Assembly (NCBI RefSeq): GCF_016598615.1
Contig: NZ_CP066831.1
Span: forward strand, 620,001-684,000
Direction: 5' to 3'
Length of the DNA: 64,000 nucleotides
Source: Streptomyces liliifuscus
GTDB lineage: Bacteria > Actinomycetota > Actinomycetes > Streptomycetales > Streptomycetaceae
A program made the translations under genes and the position numbers. This document shows positions 17,426-26,070 of this stretch, in pieces; positions within the stretch are counted from its first letter, which is position 1, and the number at the start of each line of letters is the position of its first letter. The notes below the pieces were generated by a model that was not told the DNA's origin, made no database searches, and was given only the letters and a program-made list of their open reading frames with translations.

Positions 17426-19981
17426 GTGAGCACCCCCACCCGTTCGGGATCCCGCACCAGGTCCCGTACCAGAACCGCCCTTGTCACAGCCGTACTTGGA
17501 GTCACCGCCATGGCAGGCACCCTCCCCGCGGCGGGGACCGCGACCGCCGCCGCCGACCCGCAGCGGGTCACCGTCGACCTCGACGCGTCCGAAGGCCCGG
17601 TGATGCACGGCGCCAACGGCACGCTGTACGGGCTCAGCGACGACGGCGTGCCCAGCGACGCCGTGCTGGCACCCTTGAAGATCACCAGCGTCTCGCAGAA
17701 GCCGGAGGGCGGCGCCCAGCACCCCAACGGCGACGCCCTCACCGTCTCCAAGTCGTTCTTCCGCAACGGCGGCGGCGAGATCCTGGTGATGATGCAGGAC
17801 ATCTACTCCAAGTGGCCGTACGAGGACCTCGGCATCGCCGACTATCTCCCGAAGGTCGACAAGATCGTGACGGAGGTGTCGGCCGACCCGAACAGCGACC
17901 GGTTCGTCTACATCCCGTTCAACGAGCCCGACCAGATCTGGTACAACCTCGGCACTTCCAACCAGGCACAGTACGAGGTCAACCGAGACCGGTTCTTCAA
18001 GGACTGGAAGACGGTGTACCAGCGGATCCGCGCGATCGACCCCGACGCCAGGATCGCCGGTCCGAACGAATCCGGCTATCACACACGCCTGTTGAAGGAC
18101 TTCCTCACCTTCGCGAAGCGCGAGAACGTCCTGCCCCAGATCATGACCTGGCACGAGTTGGACTCCAGCTCACTGAAGAACTTCCAGGGGAACCACGACA
18201 GTTACCGCGCGATCGAGCGCGAACTCGGCATCGCACCACTGAAGATCAACATTGACGAGTACGCCAACCGCCGCGACCTGTCCGTTCCGGGCCAACTCGC
18301 CCAGTGGGTCTCGATGTTCGAGCGGAACAAGGTGTACGCCAACCAGGCCTACTGGGACGCCGCAGGAAACCTCGACGGCAATGTGGTGCGGTCGAACATC
18401 CCCAACGGCGGCTGGTGGTTCTTCCGTTGGTACGCCGGGCTGACCGGCAACACCGTCAAGGTGACCCCGCCGCAGGCCAATACCATCGACACCCTGCAGG
18501 GTCTGGCTTCGTACGACAAGAAGCGGCGCCAGGCGCAGGTCCTGCTCGGCGGCTCGGCCGGTGACTCCGATGTCGTCGTCCAGAACGTCTCCCGGTCCGT
18601 CTTCGGCCGCACGGTGACCGCGACCGTCGCCGAGTCCGCCTGGTCGGGCTACGAGGGCCAGCACGCGGCGCCGCGTGTCCTCGCACGGACGAAGGTCAAG
18701 GTCGCGGCCGACGGTTCGGTGACCGTCCCGCTGCGCGGCATGCACAAGATGTCCGCCTACCGCATCGCCCTCACCCCCGGCGGCTCGGGCACCCCGTCCA
18801 CCGCTTCCGTCCCGTGGGCCGCCTCGTACGAGGCCGAGGACGCGGCCATCACCGGAGGCCAGGTCTACACCCAGGGCACGGTCAGCAACGCCAACGGCTA
18901 CGCGGCCTCCGGGACGAAGGACGTCGGCTCGCTCAACACCGCTTCCAGCAAGGTCGACTTCACGGTGACCGTACCCAAGGCCGGCACGTACGACCTGGCG
19001 ATCCTGTACGGCAACCAGTCCGGGGCACCCGCCACACAGAAGCTCTCGATCGACGGCCAGGACCCGGTCACGGTCTCCTATCCCTCCACCGAGAACTGGA
19101 CCTACCGCGCCAAGAAGGACGTCACCGTCGAACTCCCGGCGGGCCAACATGTGCTGACGCTGGCCAAGGGCGACGCCGAGGTCACCCTGGACCGCATCGA
19201 CCTGACCGCCCGTACCGCCGCCGCGCCTTCCGCGTCGTACGAGGCCACGCTGGCGGACATCAGCGGCAAGCCGTCCTACGACTACTCATCGTCGGCCGGG
19301 GTAGGCACGGGCGCCCTTGTCCTGCGCTCGGGTGACAAGGCGGTCTTCGACGCCTACGCACCGCGCGACGGCTACTACACGGTGGTGTCACGCGCCTCGG
19401 CGGCGGTCAATCTGGAGCTGCACGGTGAGCAGGTGACGGCGGCACCCGGCCGGGCCCTGCGGCTGTACCTCGTGGCGGGCAACAACCGCATCGCGATGAC
19501 GGCCAAGGCCGCCGCCGTCCGCTCCCTCGACGTCTCGGGCGCCGGCTCGACGTCAGGCACCCTCTCCTACGAGGGCGCAGCGGCCTCCCTGGCGGGCGGC
19601 GCGAAGCTCGTCGACTCCACCCACGCCTCCGCCGGTTCCTACATCGGCTGGCTCGGCAACAGCGCTTCCAGCACCGCCGAGTTCACGGTGGACGCGGCCA
19701 AGTCCGGCCGCTACATGCTCGTCGTCCACTACGCGCACAACGACCGGCGCGACAACGGCCACTCCTACAACACCGACATCATGTCCCGTACGGCGGACAT
19801 CACGGTGGGAACCTCCGCTCCCCAGAAGGTCACCTTCAAGAACACCTGGAGCTGGGACGACTACTGGACCGTGGGCGTCCCCGTCGACCTGAAGAAGGGC
19901 TCCAACAAGGTCACGTTCGGAAACGCCAGCGCCTGGGCTCCCAACATCGACCGCATCGAACTGGGCCGAGTCATCGACTAG
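17426..19981 (+). CDS. Secreted clan GH-A glycoside hydrolase with carbohydrate-binding region
   Basis: An 851-residue secreted enzyme. GTG 17426 has GGAGG nine bases upstream. A signal peptide of about 45 residues (basic leader, hydrophobic ALVTAVLGVTAMAG, cleavage near ATAAADPQ) is followed by a TIM barrel of clan GH-A type. The acid/base is Glu167 in FNEPDQIW and the nucleophile Glu278 in NIDEYAN. From about residue 465 two beta-sandwich regions follow: a CBM35/CBM6-like module (SYEAEDAAITGGQVYTQG) and a second similar one ending NIDRIELGRVID. It resembles GH39/GH30-type enzymes, but I cannot fix the family. It probably frees a galactose-containing oligosaccharide for the importer. Confidence 0.8.
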   Translation: MSTPTRSGSRTRSRTRTALVTAVLGVTAMAGTLPAAGTATAAADPQRVTVDLDASEGPVMHGANGTLYGLSDDGVPSDAVLAPLKITSVSQKPEGGAQHPNGDALTVSKSFFRNGGGEILVMMQDIYSKWPYEDLGIADYLPKVDKIVTEVSADPNSDRFVYIPFNEPDQIWYNLGTSNQAQYEVNRDRFFKDWKTVYQRIRAIDPDARIAGPNESGYHTRLLKDFLTFAKRENVLPQIMTWHELDSSSLKNFQGNHDSYRAIERELGIAPLKINIDEYANRRDLSVPGQLAQWVSMFERNKVYANQAYWDAAGNLDGNVVRSNIPNGGWWFFRWYAGLTGNTVKVTPPQANTIDTLQGLASYDKKRRQAQVLLGGSAGDSDVVVQNVSRSVFGRTVTATVAESAWSGYEGQHAAPRVLARTKVKVAADGSVTVPLRGMHKMSAYRIALTPGGSGTPSTASVPWAASYEAEDAAITGGQVYTQGTVSNANGYAASGTKDVGSLNTASSKVDFTVTVPKAGTYDLAILYGNQSGAPATQKLSIDGQDPVTVSYPSTENWTYRAKKDVTVELPAGQHVLTLAKGDAEVTLDRIDLTARTAAAPSASYEATLADISGKPSYDYSSSAGVGTGALVLRSGDKAVFDAYAPRDGYYTVVSRASAAVNLELHGEQVTAAPGRALRLYLVAGNNRIAMTAKAAAVRSLDVSGAGSTSGTLSYEGAAASLAGGAKLVDSTHASAGSYIGWLGNSASSTAEFTVDAAKSGRYMLVVHYAHNDRRDNGHSYNTDIMSRTADITVGTSAPQKVTFKNTWSWDDYWTVGVPVDLKKGSNKVTFGNASAWAPNIDRIELGRVID

Positions 19982-20051
19982 TCGACCAACTCCACGCTGA
20001 CGGCACACGCCTTGGCCGTAGCGGTGGAAGGGCAGGGAGCAAGCAGGGCGC

Positions 20052-20085
20052 GCTGGGCCGGATCTCTGCGGAGATCCGGCCCAGC
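20052..20085 (+). terminator. Terminator after the galactoside operon
   Basis: A perfect 15-bp stem, GCTGGGCCGGATCTC (20052-20066) pairing with 20071-20085, with a TGCG loop, 70 bp after the hydrolase stop. It is very stable, GC-rich and lacks a U-tract, as is common in Streptomyces. Confidence 0.85.
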
Positions 20086-20116
20086 GACATGACCGAGCCG
20101 TGCGCAGGGGCGGTTG

Positions 20117-20308
20117 TCACTGTGGCGGGAGTCGGCGGGGGCAGGCCCAGGCGAAGTGGGCGGGGATGAGCGTGGGCCAGAACCACATGGCTGCTTCCGT
20201 GTTGACGACGGCCAGGGGAAGGGAGAGGCCGAAGACCAGAACGCTGGACACGAGTTGGGCGGTGAAGCGTCGGCGGGCCGCGGACGAGGTTCCGACGCCA
20301 CTGCCCCA
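20117..20308 (-). pseudogene. C-terminal remnant of a TMEM175/DUF1211-like membrane protein
   Basis: On the minus strand an open stretch bounded upstream by an in-frame TGA encodes RRFTAQLVSSVLVFGLSLPL followed by AVVNTEAAMWFWPTLIPAHF and a stop at 20117-20119. The hydrophobic pattern and a position just before the C-terminus resemble the last helix of TMEM175-type potassium channels found in Streptomyces. No start codon or ribosome site is available, so this is a fragment. The family call is tentative. Confidence 0.35.
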
Positions 20309-20427
20309 TCACCGTGGTTCGTCCCGGGAGAGGGTTTCGAACGCACTCCGGGCGAGTTCCCCTTCCAACGGCCGTGGATCCGCTGTGCGGCAGGCCGCGG
20401 GGGCGCCCGGTGGGGACGATGGGACAG

Positions 20428-21183
20428 TCAGCCGGTCCGCTCGCGCGACTGGTGTGTTCCCGGGGTGTGCCCGAAGGTGCGGCGGAAGACATCGATGAAC
20501 GCGCTGGCGGACGACCAGCCGCACAGATGGGCCACGGCAGTCACGGGGGTGTTCTCGGCCAGCAGGACCAAGGCGTGGTAGAGGCGCAGTTGGGTGCGCC
20601 ACTGCGGGAACGTCATGCCGAGATCGGCCTTGAAGAGGCGGGAGAGAGTGCGGTCGCCGGCGCCGACTTCCCTTCCCAGTGCGGCCAGGGTGCGGCCGTC
20701 GGCTGGATTCGTGCGCAGGATTTCGCACAGCGCGATCAGCGGAGGGGCGGTGGGCGTGGGCAGGTGCAGTGGCTCCTGGGGTGATGCCCTCAGCTGGTCG
20801 AGCAGCACAGCCCGCAGCCGCCCGCGTTCGGCGCTGTCGTCGTGCGGGGTGCGGGTGTAGGCGAGGATCAGTTCCCGCAGGAGGGCACCGACGGTCAGCA
20901 CGGTCGGCTCGTCCAGACCGAGCGGGTTGTCACTCGCAGGCAGACCGACCAGGTGCAGTTCGAGTTCACCGTGGGCCTGGTGGGCGTGCACGGTGCCGGA
21001 CGGTACCCAGATGGCGCGATTGCCCGGCGCGATCCATGAGCCGGTGCTGGTGGTCACGGCCAGCACTCCCCGGCCCGCGTAGACGATCTGGTGGTCGTCG
21101 TGGCGGTGGGCATCGATGGCGGCTCCGGGGGCCAGCCACTGAGTGCGGGTCGGCGCCACGGGCTCGTGGCGGATTTCTGTCAT
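20428..21183 (-). CDS. AraC-family transcriptional regulator with cupin sensor
   Basis: A 251-residue regulator. The N-terminal cupin domain has the metal/ligand histidines in DAHRHDDHQIVYAGRG. The C-terminal AraC/XylS double helix-turn-helix runs from about TLAALGREVGAGDRTLSRLF to the signature AVAHLCGWSSASAFIDVFRR. ATG 21183 is preferred to the frame's ATG at 21231, because a TAAACT hexamer eight bases upstream fits a leaderless start. It is divergent from the adjacent MFS exporter gene, with 27 bp between start codons, and most likely controls it, the usual arrangement for such pairs. Confidence 0.88.
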   Translation of the reverse strand: MTEIRHEPVAPTRTQWLAPGAAIDAHRHDDHQIVYAGRGVLAVTTSTGSWIAPGNRAIWVPSGTVHAHQAHGELELHLVGLPASDNPLGLDEPTVLTVGALLRELILAYTRTPHDDSAERGRLRAVLLDQLRASPQEPLHLPTPTAPPLIALCEILRTNPADGRTLAALGREVGAGDRTLSRLFKADLGMTFPQWRTQLRLYHALVLLAENTPVTAVAHLCGWSSASAFIDVFRRTFGHTPGTHQSRERTG

Positions 21184-21210
21184 TGGTTGGCAGTTTATCG
21201 GAAGCGCGAC

Positions 21211-22461
21211 ATGCCGCCCGGCGATGACCATGGCGATGTGTCAAGGAAGAAATCAATCACTCTGCTGTCGGTCGGCCATGCCTGTGTGGACATCTACCAG
21301 GGCGCGGTCGCCTCTCTCGTGCCCTTCTTCGTCGCCGAGCGCGCCTACAGCTACGCCGCAGTCTCGGGCATCGTGCTCGCCGCGTCCGTGCTGTCCTCGG
21401 TGGCCCAACCGGTGTTCGGTCTGCTCACCGACCGCTGGGCGATGCCCTGGATCCTGCCGGTGAGCACGATCCTCGGCGGACTGGGGATCGCCCTGAGCGG
21501 CCTGAGCGGTTCCTACCCACTGACCCTGCTCTTCGTGGCCGTGTCAGGCGTCGGAGTCGCCGCCTACCACCCCGAATCAGCCCGCGTCGCCCGGCTCGTC
21601 AGCGAAGGCAGCCACACCGCGATGGGCTGGTTCTCCGTCGGCGGCAACCTCGGCTTCGCCGCCGCACCGCTCATGGTCACCGTCGTCGCCACCGGCGGCC
21701 TGCGCCTATCGCCACTGCTCGTACTCCCGGCCCTCGCCGGCAGCGTGCTGTGCTTGCCCGTTCTGCGCGCACTGCACGCACTGCAGAAGAAGACTGCATC
21801 CGACGGCTCCGGCAGCCGAGCCGCAGCGGGCGTCGACGACAAGGCGTCATTCGTGAAACTGTCGCTGGCCGTGGTCTTCCGGTCCATCGTCTTCGTCGGC
21901 CTGAGCACGTTCATCTCGCTCTACGCCCAGCAGCGTGTGGGAGGCGGCACCACAGCGGGCACCGTGGCGTTGTTCGTGCTCTACAGCGGCGGTGCGGTGG
22001 GCTCGGTGCTGGGTGGCAGCCTGGCCAACCGCTGGGACCGGGTCACCGTCGCCCGCTGGTCCTACCTCCTCACGATCGTCGCCGTCGCCGGAACGGTGTT
22101 CATCCCCGGCCCGGCGTTCTACGCGTTCGTGGCGCTGACCTCCATCGGCCTGTACGTCCCCTTCTCCCTGCACGTCACCCTCGGCCAGGACTACCTGCCC
22201 ACGCGCGTCGGCACCGCGAGCGGCGTCACTCTGGGACTGACCGTCAGCATCGGCGGCCTGGCCAGCCCCCTCATCGGCGGCATCGCCGACGCGACTTCCC
22301 TGCGTACCGCTCTGACACCTCTGATCCTGATGCCCTTTCTGAGCTGGCTGCTGTTCCGCACCCTGCCCGAACCCACCACACCCAAGCCCGCGACGACGGC
22401 GCGGCAGAGCCGTGAAAGCACGGAGGCCGAGCTCGCTCCCGTACGCAACCATCACCGGTGA
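21211..22461 (+). CDS. MFS exporter, fosmidomycin-resistance (Fsr)-like
   Basis: A 416-residue major facilitator protein with twelve predicted helices. The opening LLSVGHACVDIYQGAVASLV and the intracellular segment GVGVAAYHPESARVARLVSE are typical of the Fsr family, which exports fosmidomycin and other small drugs by proton antiport. ATG 21211 has GGAAG six bases upstream; GTG 21238 is an alternative. The AraC-type regulator gene is divergent and very close. A perfect hairpin follows the stop. Confidence 0.88.
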   Translation: MPPGDDHGDVSRKKSITLLSVGHACVDIYQGAVASLVPFFVAERAYSYAAVSGIVLAASVLSSVAQPVFGLLTDRWAMPWILPVSTILGGLGIALSGLSGSYPLTLLFVAVSGVGVAAYHPESARVARLVSEGSHTAMGWFSVGGNLGFAAAPLMVTVVATGGLRLSPLLVLPALAGSVLCLPVLRALHALQKKTASDGSGSRAAAGVDDKASFVKLSLAVVFRSIVFVGLSTFISLYAQQRVGGGTTAGTVALFVLYSGGAVGSVLGGSLANRWDRVTVARWSYLLTIVAVAGTVFIPGPAFYAFVALTSIGLYVPFSLHVTLGQDYLPTRVGTASGVTLGLTVSIGGLASPLIGGIADATSLRTALTPLILMPFLSWLLFRTLPEPTTPKPATTARQSRESTEAELAPVRNHHR

Positions 22462-22466
22462 CCAGC

Positions 22467-22493
22467 CTGCACGTCCGGCGACCGGACGTGCAG
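22467..22493 (+). terminator. Terminator after the MFS gene
   Basis: CTGCACGTCCGG (22467-22478) pairs perfectly with 22482-22493 across a CGA loop, just after the MFS stop codon. Confidence 0.75.
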
Positions 22494-22538
22494 TCACCTG
22501 GCGGCGTGAACGACCGGTCGATGACGTCGTCGCAACGG

Positions 22539-22805
22539 CTACCAACTCCGCGCCGCGTCGAGCACCACCAGGCCCGGGTCCGCCTTCCGACGCGCCATCT
22601 CCCCCATCTGCCGGCCCAACAGACCGTGAATGGTCTGACCGATGCCGTCGTCACACCAGGTGCAGAAGTAGTACTTCACCGCGCCGGGCGGCGGAAAGTC
22701 GTGCGGGAGCAGCTCCCACTGACAACCGGTCCGGCCCTGGTAGAGCAGCGCGTTGACGATCTCCCGCATCTCGTACCGGCCCCGACGGCCGCTGACCGGC
22801 CGGGA
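22539..22805 (-). pseudogene. IS5-family transposase N-terminal remnant
   Basis: The minus strand reads GRRGRYEMREIVNALLYQGR, then TGCQWELLPHDFPPPGAVKY, then a helix and VVLDAARSW before a stop. This is the N-terminal DUF4096-type region of IS5-group transposases; the usual next segment (ILDSQSVK) and the whole DDE catalytic domain are missing. It is a truncated relic lying between the MFS gene and a broken membrane-protein gene. Confidence 0.75.
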
Positions 22806-22834
22806 TGCCGCGCCGCCACACGTTCAGGCGAGGA

Positions 22835-23418
22835 CAAAACTCCTATGCACTCTCACTCCGCCCTCCCAGACCTCCGGGTGTCCGCCGGCGCGCCGGCGGA
22901 GGAAGGATTCGCGGGCCCGGATCACCCGGCGGCGCACCGGTGGGATCCGCAGCAGCAGGGACGGGACGAACACCATCAACTGCCCGGATTCCTCGGGGCA
23001 ACCCGGCAGCGAGGAACGCCTGGCCGGCCACCCCGACGCGCCAGCCGTCGGGGGACATCCTGGCGACGAGGACCAAGTCCAGGGCGGCGAGGGCGAGTCC
23101 ACAATCCGAGGTCCCGCGCCCGGATCTGGTGCCAACGCCAGCCGGTGACCGTGGTGACCGGCGTGATCGCGAACGTCACGGCGAGACTCAGCGACGCGGC
23201 ATTCCGAGTACGCCGGCGGCGTTCTGCTTCAGCGTGGCCACGGCGCCGTCGTCGCCGGTGAGCGCAGCGGCCGGCAGCACGGTCACCAGGAGCACCGGGC
23301 TCAATGGCAGCAGCCGCAGGATGATGAGGGTTGGGCGCGGGAGCCACCTGAGGACGCCGAGCGCCCATGACCGCCGCGGAGGATCTGCTGTCCGGTTGCA
23401 GGGTGCGATGCCGGTCAT
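22835..23418 (-). pseudogene. Ferric-reductase-like membrane protein gene, frameshifted
   Basis: ATG 23418 has GGGGAGGA just upstream and opens a membrane protein: LRWLPRPTLIILRLLPLSPV, then TGDDGAVATLKQNAAGVLG. The frame then breaks and the homologous continuation appears in another frame (VTFAITPVTTVTGWRWHQIR, ARDLGLW). A further shift leads to RMSPDGWRVGVAGQAFLAAG and a C-terminal RIPPVRRRVIRARESFLRRR. The order matches actinobacterial ferric-reductase/YedZ-type heme membrane proteins, with transmembrane helices partly lost. It is divergent from the response regulator at 23565 and was probably its former target or partner. Confidence 0.55.
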
Positions 23419-23564
23419 CTGGTCCTCCCCTGCATGAGCCGAGGTAGGTTCCATTTCTTAGGCACCCGTAAGAGCGCGGTCCCCAGCGACGCTCTAATGC
23501 TGGCCTCAGGTTGATCGGGGACAATGAGCGGCAAAAACATCGACTGGATAGGGGGCGGGCCGGC

Positions 23565-24257
23565 GTGCGGATCATGATCGCGGATGATGACGTGGCCATC
23601 CGTGAGGGGCTGGAGCGAGTGCTCCAGGTAGAGGGTTACGACACCAGCACCGTCGCCAACGGGTTCGCCGTGCTCGACGGGGTCGGTGGGGCCGGCGGTG
23701 ACACGCTGGATCTGCTGCTCCTCGACGTGATGATGCCCCGCCTCGGCGGGCTGGAGACCTGCCGGCGGTTGCGGGCCGCGGGTCGGGATCTGCCGGTGCT
23801 GATGCTGACCGCCCGTGACCAGGTCTCCGACCGGGTCGCGGGGCTGGATGCGGGCGCCGACGACTACCTGCCCAAGCCGTTCGCCACCGAGGAGTTGCTG
23901 GCCCGGGTGCGGGCCCTGCTGCGCCGGCGCACGCCGACCGACGAGGAGTCGCAGATCCTGTCGTTCGCCGACGTCCGGCTCGATCCCGACAGGTTCGAGG
24001 CGTGGCGGGGCGAGCGGTCGCTGCGCCTGACCCGGACCGAGTTCTCCCTCCTGCAGGTCCTCATGTGCAACGCGACCCGGGTCGTGACCCGCGACGCGCT
24101 GTTCGAGGCGATCTGGGGCTTCGGCATGAGCTCCACAGCCAACAACCTCCAGGTATACGTGAGCTACCTGCGCCGCAAGATGGAGGCCGAGGGTGAGCCG
24201 CGACTGATCTACACGCTGCGCGGCCTGGGATACACGTTGCGGGAGACTCCTCCGTGA
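23565..24257 (+). CDS. Response regulator, OmpR family
   Basis: A 230-residue response regulator. The receiver domain has IADDDVA and phospho-acceptor Asp54 in LLLLDVMMPRLGG, with the conserved lysine in DDYLPKPF. The winged-helix OmpR/PhoB DNA-binding domain ends YTLRGLGYTLRE. GTG 23565 is chosen because the receiver begins immediately; a purine-rich GGGGGCGGG precedes it. The kinase gene overlaps its stop codon (GTGA), so the pair is translationally coupled. Confidence 0.93.
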   Translation: MRIMIADDDVAIREGLERVLQVEGYDTSTVANGFAVLDGVGGAGGDTLDLLLLDVMMPRLGGLETCRRLRAAGRDLPVLMLTARDQVSDRVAGLDAGADDYLPKPFATEELLARVRALLRRRTPTDEESQILSFADVRLDPDRFEAWRGERSLRLTRTEFSLLQVLMCNATRVVTRDALFEAIWGFGMSSTANNLQVYVSYLRRKMEAEGEPRLIYTLRGLGYTLRETPP

Positions 24258-25705
24258 GCAGGCCCGCCGGCCGGGAACCGCGCCGGCTGACCCGATGGTG
24301 GCGCCGGCGGTCCCTGCGGACCAGGCTGACGGTGATCGCGGCGACGGCCATCGCGGTCAGCGTGTTCGCGTCCTTCCAGGTGGCCAGCGAGCTACTGGCC
24401 TGGGAGCTGCGGGACACCACCGAGAATCAGCTACGCGCCGACTCCCGCGTCCTGGCGACGAACGCGGAGCGCGCCGGTCCGGCGCAGGTCCAGCTACCGC
24501 CGTATCCCGGATCCGGTCGGCTGGTGCGGGTCATCCTGCCCGACGGCTCGACCCGGACGCCGGCCGGCCAACCCGCGCTGCCCCCGGTCAGCGAGCACGC
24601 CGGGCGCGTGGCGCAGGGCGCGTCGGCCGACCTGATGGAGTCGAACGACAGCGACGAAGACGGCTACCTCATCTACACGCTGCGGGCGGGCGACGGCGCG
24701 GTCCAGGTGGCCGTCGTCGCCGACGACAGCCCGATCAACCAGTTCGGGTTCGGCATGCTGCTGATCGGGCTGCTCTGCGTGGTCGGCGGCGCCCTTGTCG
24801 GGCGGACCGTGGCGCGGACCGGGCTGGCACCGATCGACCGGCTGACCGCCGCCGCGGTACGTGTCGCGCACACCCGGGATCTCGACGCCGACATCCCGGA
24901 TGAGGGCGGTGGGGAGATCCGGCGGCTGATCCAGTCGATCAACGACATGCTCGCCGCGCTCCGGGACTCCCGGCTGGCCCAGCGGCTGCTCGCCGAGGAC
25001 GCCGCCCACGAGCTCAAGACCCCGCTCACCAGCCTGCGCCTCAACGTCGAGCTGCTGATCCGGCTCGATCGGCGCGGCACCCTGCACAGCGCACTGCCGG
25101 CGGAGAGCCGGACCCGGCTGCTCAACGATCTCGGCGCCCAGGTGACCGAGTTGAGCACCCTTGCCGCCGAGCTGACCGACCTGGCGCGCGGTGACGTCAG
25201 CGACGAGAGCACCGAGGTGCTCGACTTCGCCGACGTGGTGGTGGCCGCCGCGACCCGGGCGGGTTCCCGCGCGCCCGACATCGAGGTCGCGCTCGACGTG
25301 ACCTCCATGTGGGTGAGCGGGCGTCCCGCTGCGCTCGAGCGGGCGGTGCTCAACCTCATCGACAACGCCGGCAAGTGGTCCCCCGCGGACCAGCCGGTCC
25401 AGGTCCGGCTCCGCGCCGAGGGCGCGTCGGCGGTGCTTGAGGTCGACGACGCCGGGCCGGGCATCGACGCCGCCGACGTACCGCGGGTGTTCGACCGGTT
25501 CTACCGTGCCGACAGCGCCCGCGCGTTGCCGGGATCCGGTCTGGGGCTGTCGATCGTGCAGCGGGTCGTCGACGCCCACGGCGGCCGGGCCACCGTCGCC
25601 CGCTCCGCACGCGGTGGCGCGCTGCTTCGGGTCGACCTTCCGGCCGCGGCCCCGCCCGCCCCGATCGCGCGGCTCACCGCCGGGGAGGACACCTCGGTGC
25701 GCTGA
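24254..25705 (+). CDS. Sensor histidine kinase
   Basis: A 483-residue membrane kinase partnered with the preceding regulator. Helix 1 (LTVIAATAIAVSVFASFQV), an extracellular sensor of about 120 residues, helix 2 (FGMLLIGLLCVVGGALVG), HAMP, then the HisKA dimerisation helix with phospho-acceptor His252 in EDAAHELKTPL. The ATPase domain has NLIDNAGKWS (N box), DDAGPGI (G1) and GSGLGLSIVQ (G2). The last codons lie inside the first unit of a tandem repeat array that continues downstream. The signal is unknown; the array and a terminator separate it from the convergent MMPL gene. Confidence 0.93.
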   Translation: MSRPAGREPRRLTRWWRRRSLRTRLTVIAATAIAVSVFASFQVASELLAWELRDTTENQLRADSRVLATNAERAGPAQVQLPPYPGSGRLVRVILPDGSTRTPAGQPALPPVSEHAGRVAQGASADLMESNDSDEDGYLIYTLRAGDGAVQVAVVADDSPINQFGFGMLLIGLLCVVGGALVGRTVARTGLAPIDRLTAAAVRVAHTRDLDADIPDEGGGEIRRLIQSINDMLAALRDSRLAQRLLAEDAAHELKTPLTSLRLNVELLIRLDRRGTLHSALPAESRTRLLNDLGAQVTELSTLAAELTDLARGDVSDESTEVLDFADVVVAAATRAGSRAPDIEVALDVTSMWVSGRPAALERAVLNLIDNAGKWSPADQPVQVRLRAEGASAVLEVDDAGPGIDAADVPRVFDRFYRADSARALPGSGLGLSIVQRVVDAHGGRATVARSARGGALLRVDLPAAAPPAPIARLTAGEDTSVR

Positions 25706-26010
25706 CCCGCCCCAGCGGCGTGGCGCAGGACAAGGGACGGCGGCCCTCGGGCATGGCCCCGCGCGGCTCACCGCCGGGGCAGGACACCGCGATGCGCAGA
25801 CCCCAGCCCCGGCCGCACGGCGCAGGACCAAGGGCGGCGACCGTCGGGCAATGGCCCGCGCGGCCCACCACCGGGCAGGACACGGTGCCCCAGCCCCAGC
25901 CCCGGCCGCGCGGCGCAGGACAAGCGGCCCACCACCGGGCAGGACACCGCCATGCGCCGACCCCAGCCCCGGCGCGTGGCGCAGGATCAAAGGGCGGCGG
26001 CCGTCGGGCC
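25667..26010. repeat. Four imperfect tandem repeats of about 95 bp
   Basis: Units start near 25667, 25761, 25858 and 25923, each opening with GCGGCYCACCRCCGGGG-like sequence and containing ACCCCAGCCCCGGC and GGCGCAGGAC motifs. The third unit is shorter (about 65 bp). The first copy covers the end and stop codon of the histidine kinase gene, so the array looks like serial duplication of that gene's 3' end. It codes for nothing recognisable. Confidence 0.75.
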
Positions 26011-26019
26011 CATGAAAAA

Positions 26020-26052
26020 GATCCGGGACGGGCCTGGGGCCCGTCCCGGATC
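26020..26052. terminator. Bidirectional terminator between kinase and MMPL genes
   Basis: GATCCGGGACGGGCC (26020-26034) pairs perfectly with 26038-26052 across a TGG loop. A run of five A residues precedes it on the plus strand, giving a U-tract for minus-strand transcripts. It separates two convergent genes. Confidence 0.85.
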
Positions 26053-26070
26053 TCGTCCGTGCCGCCGCGC

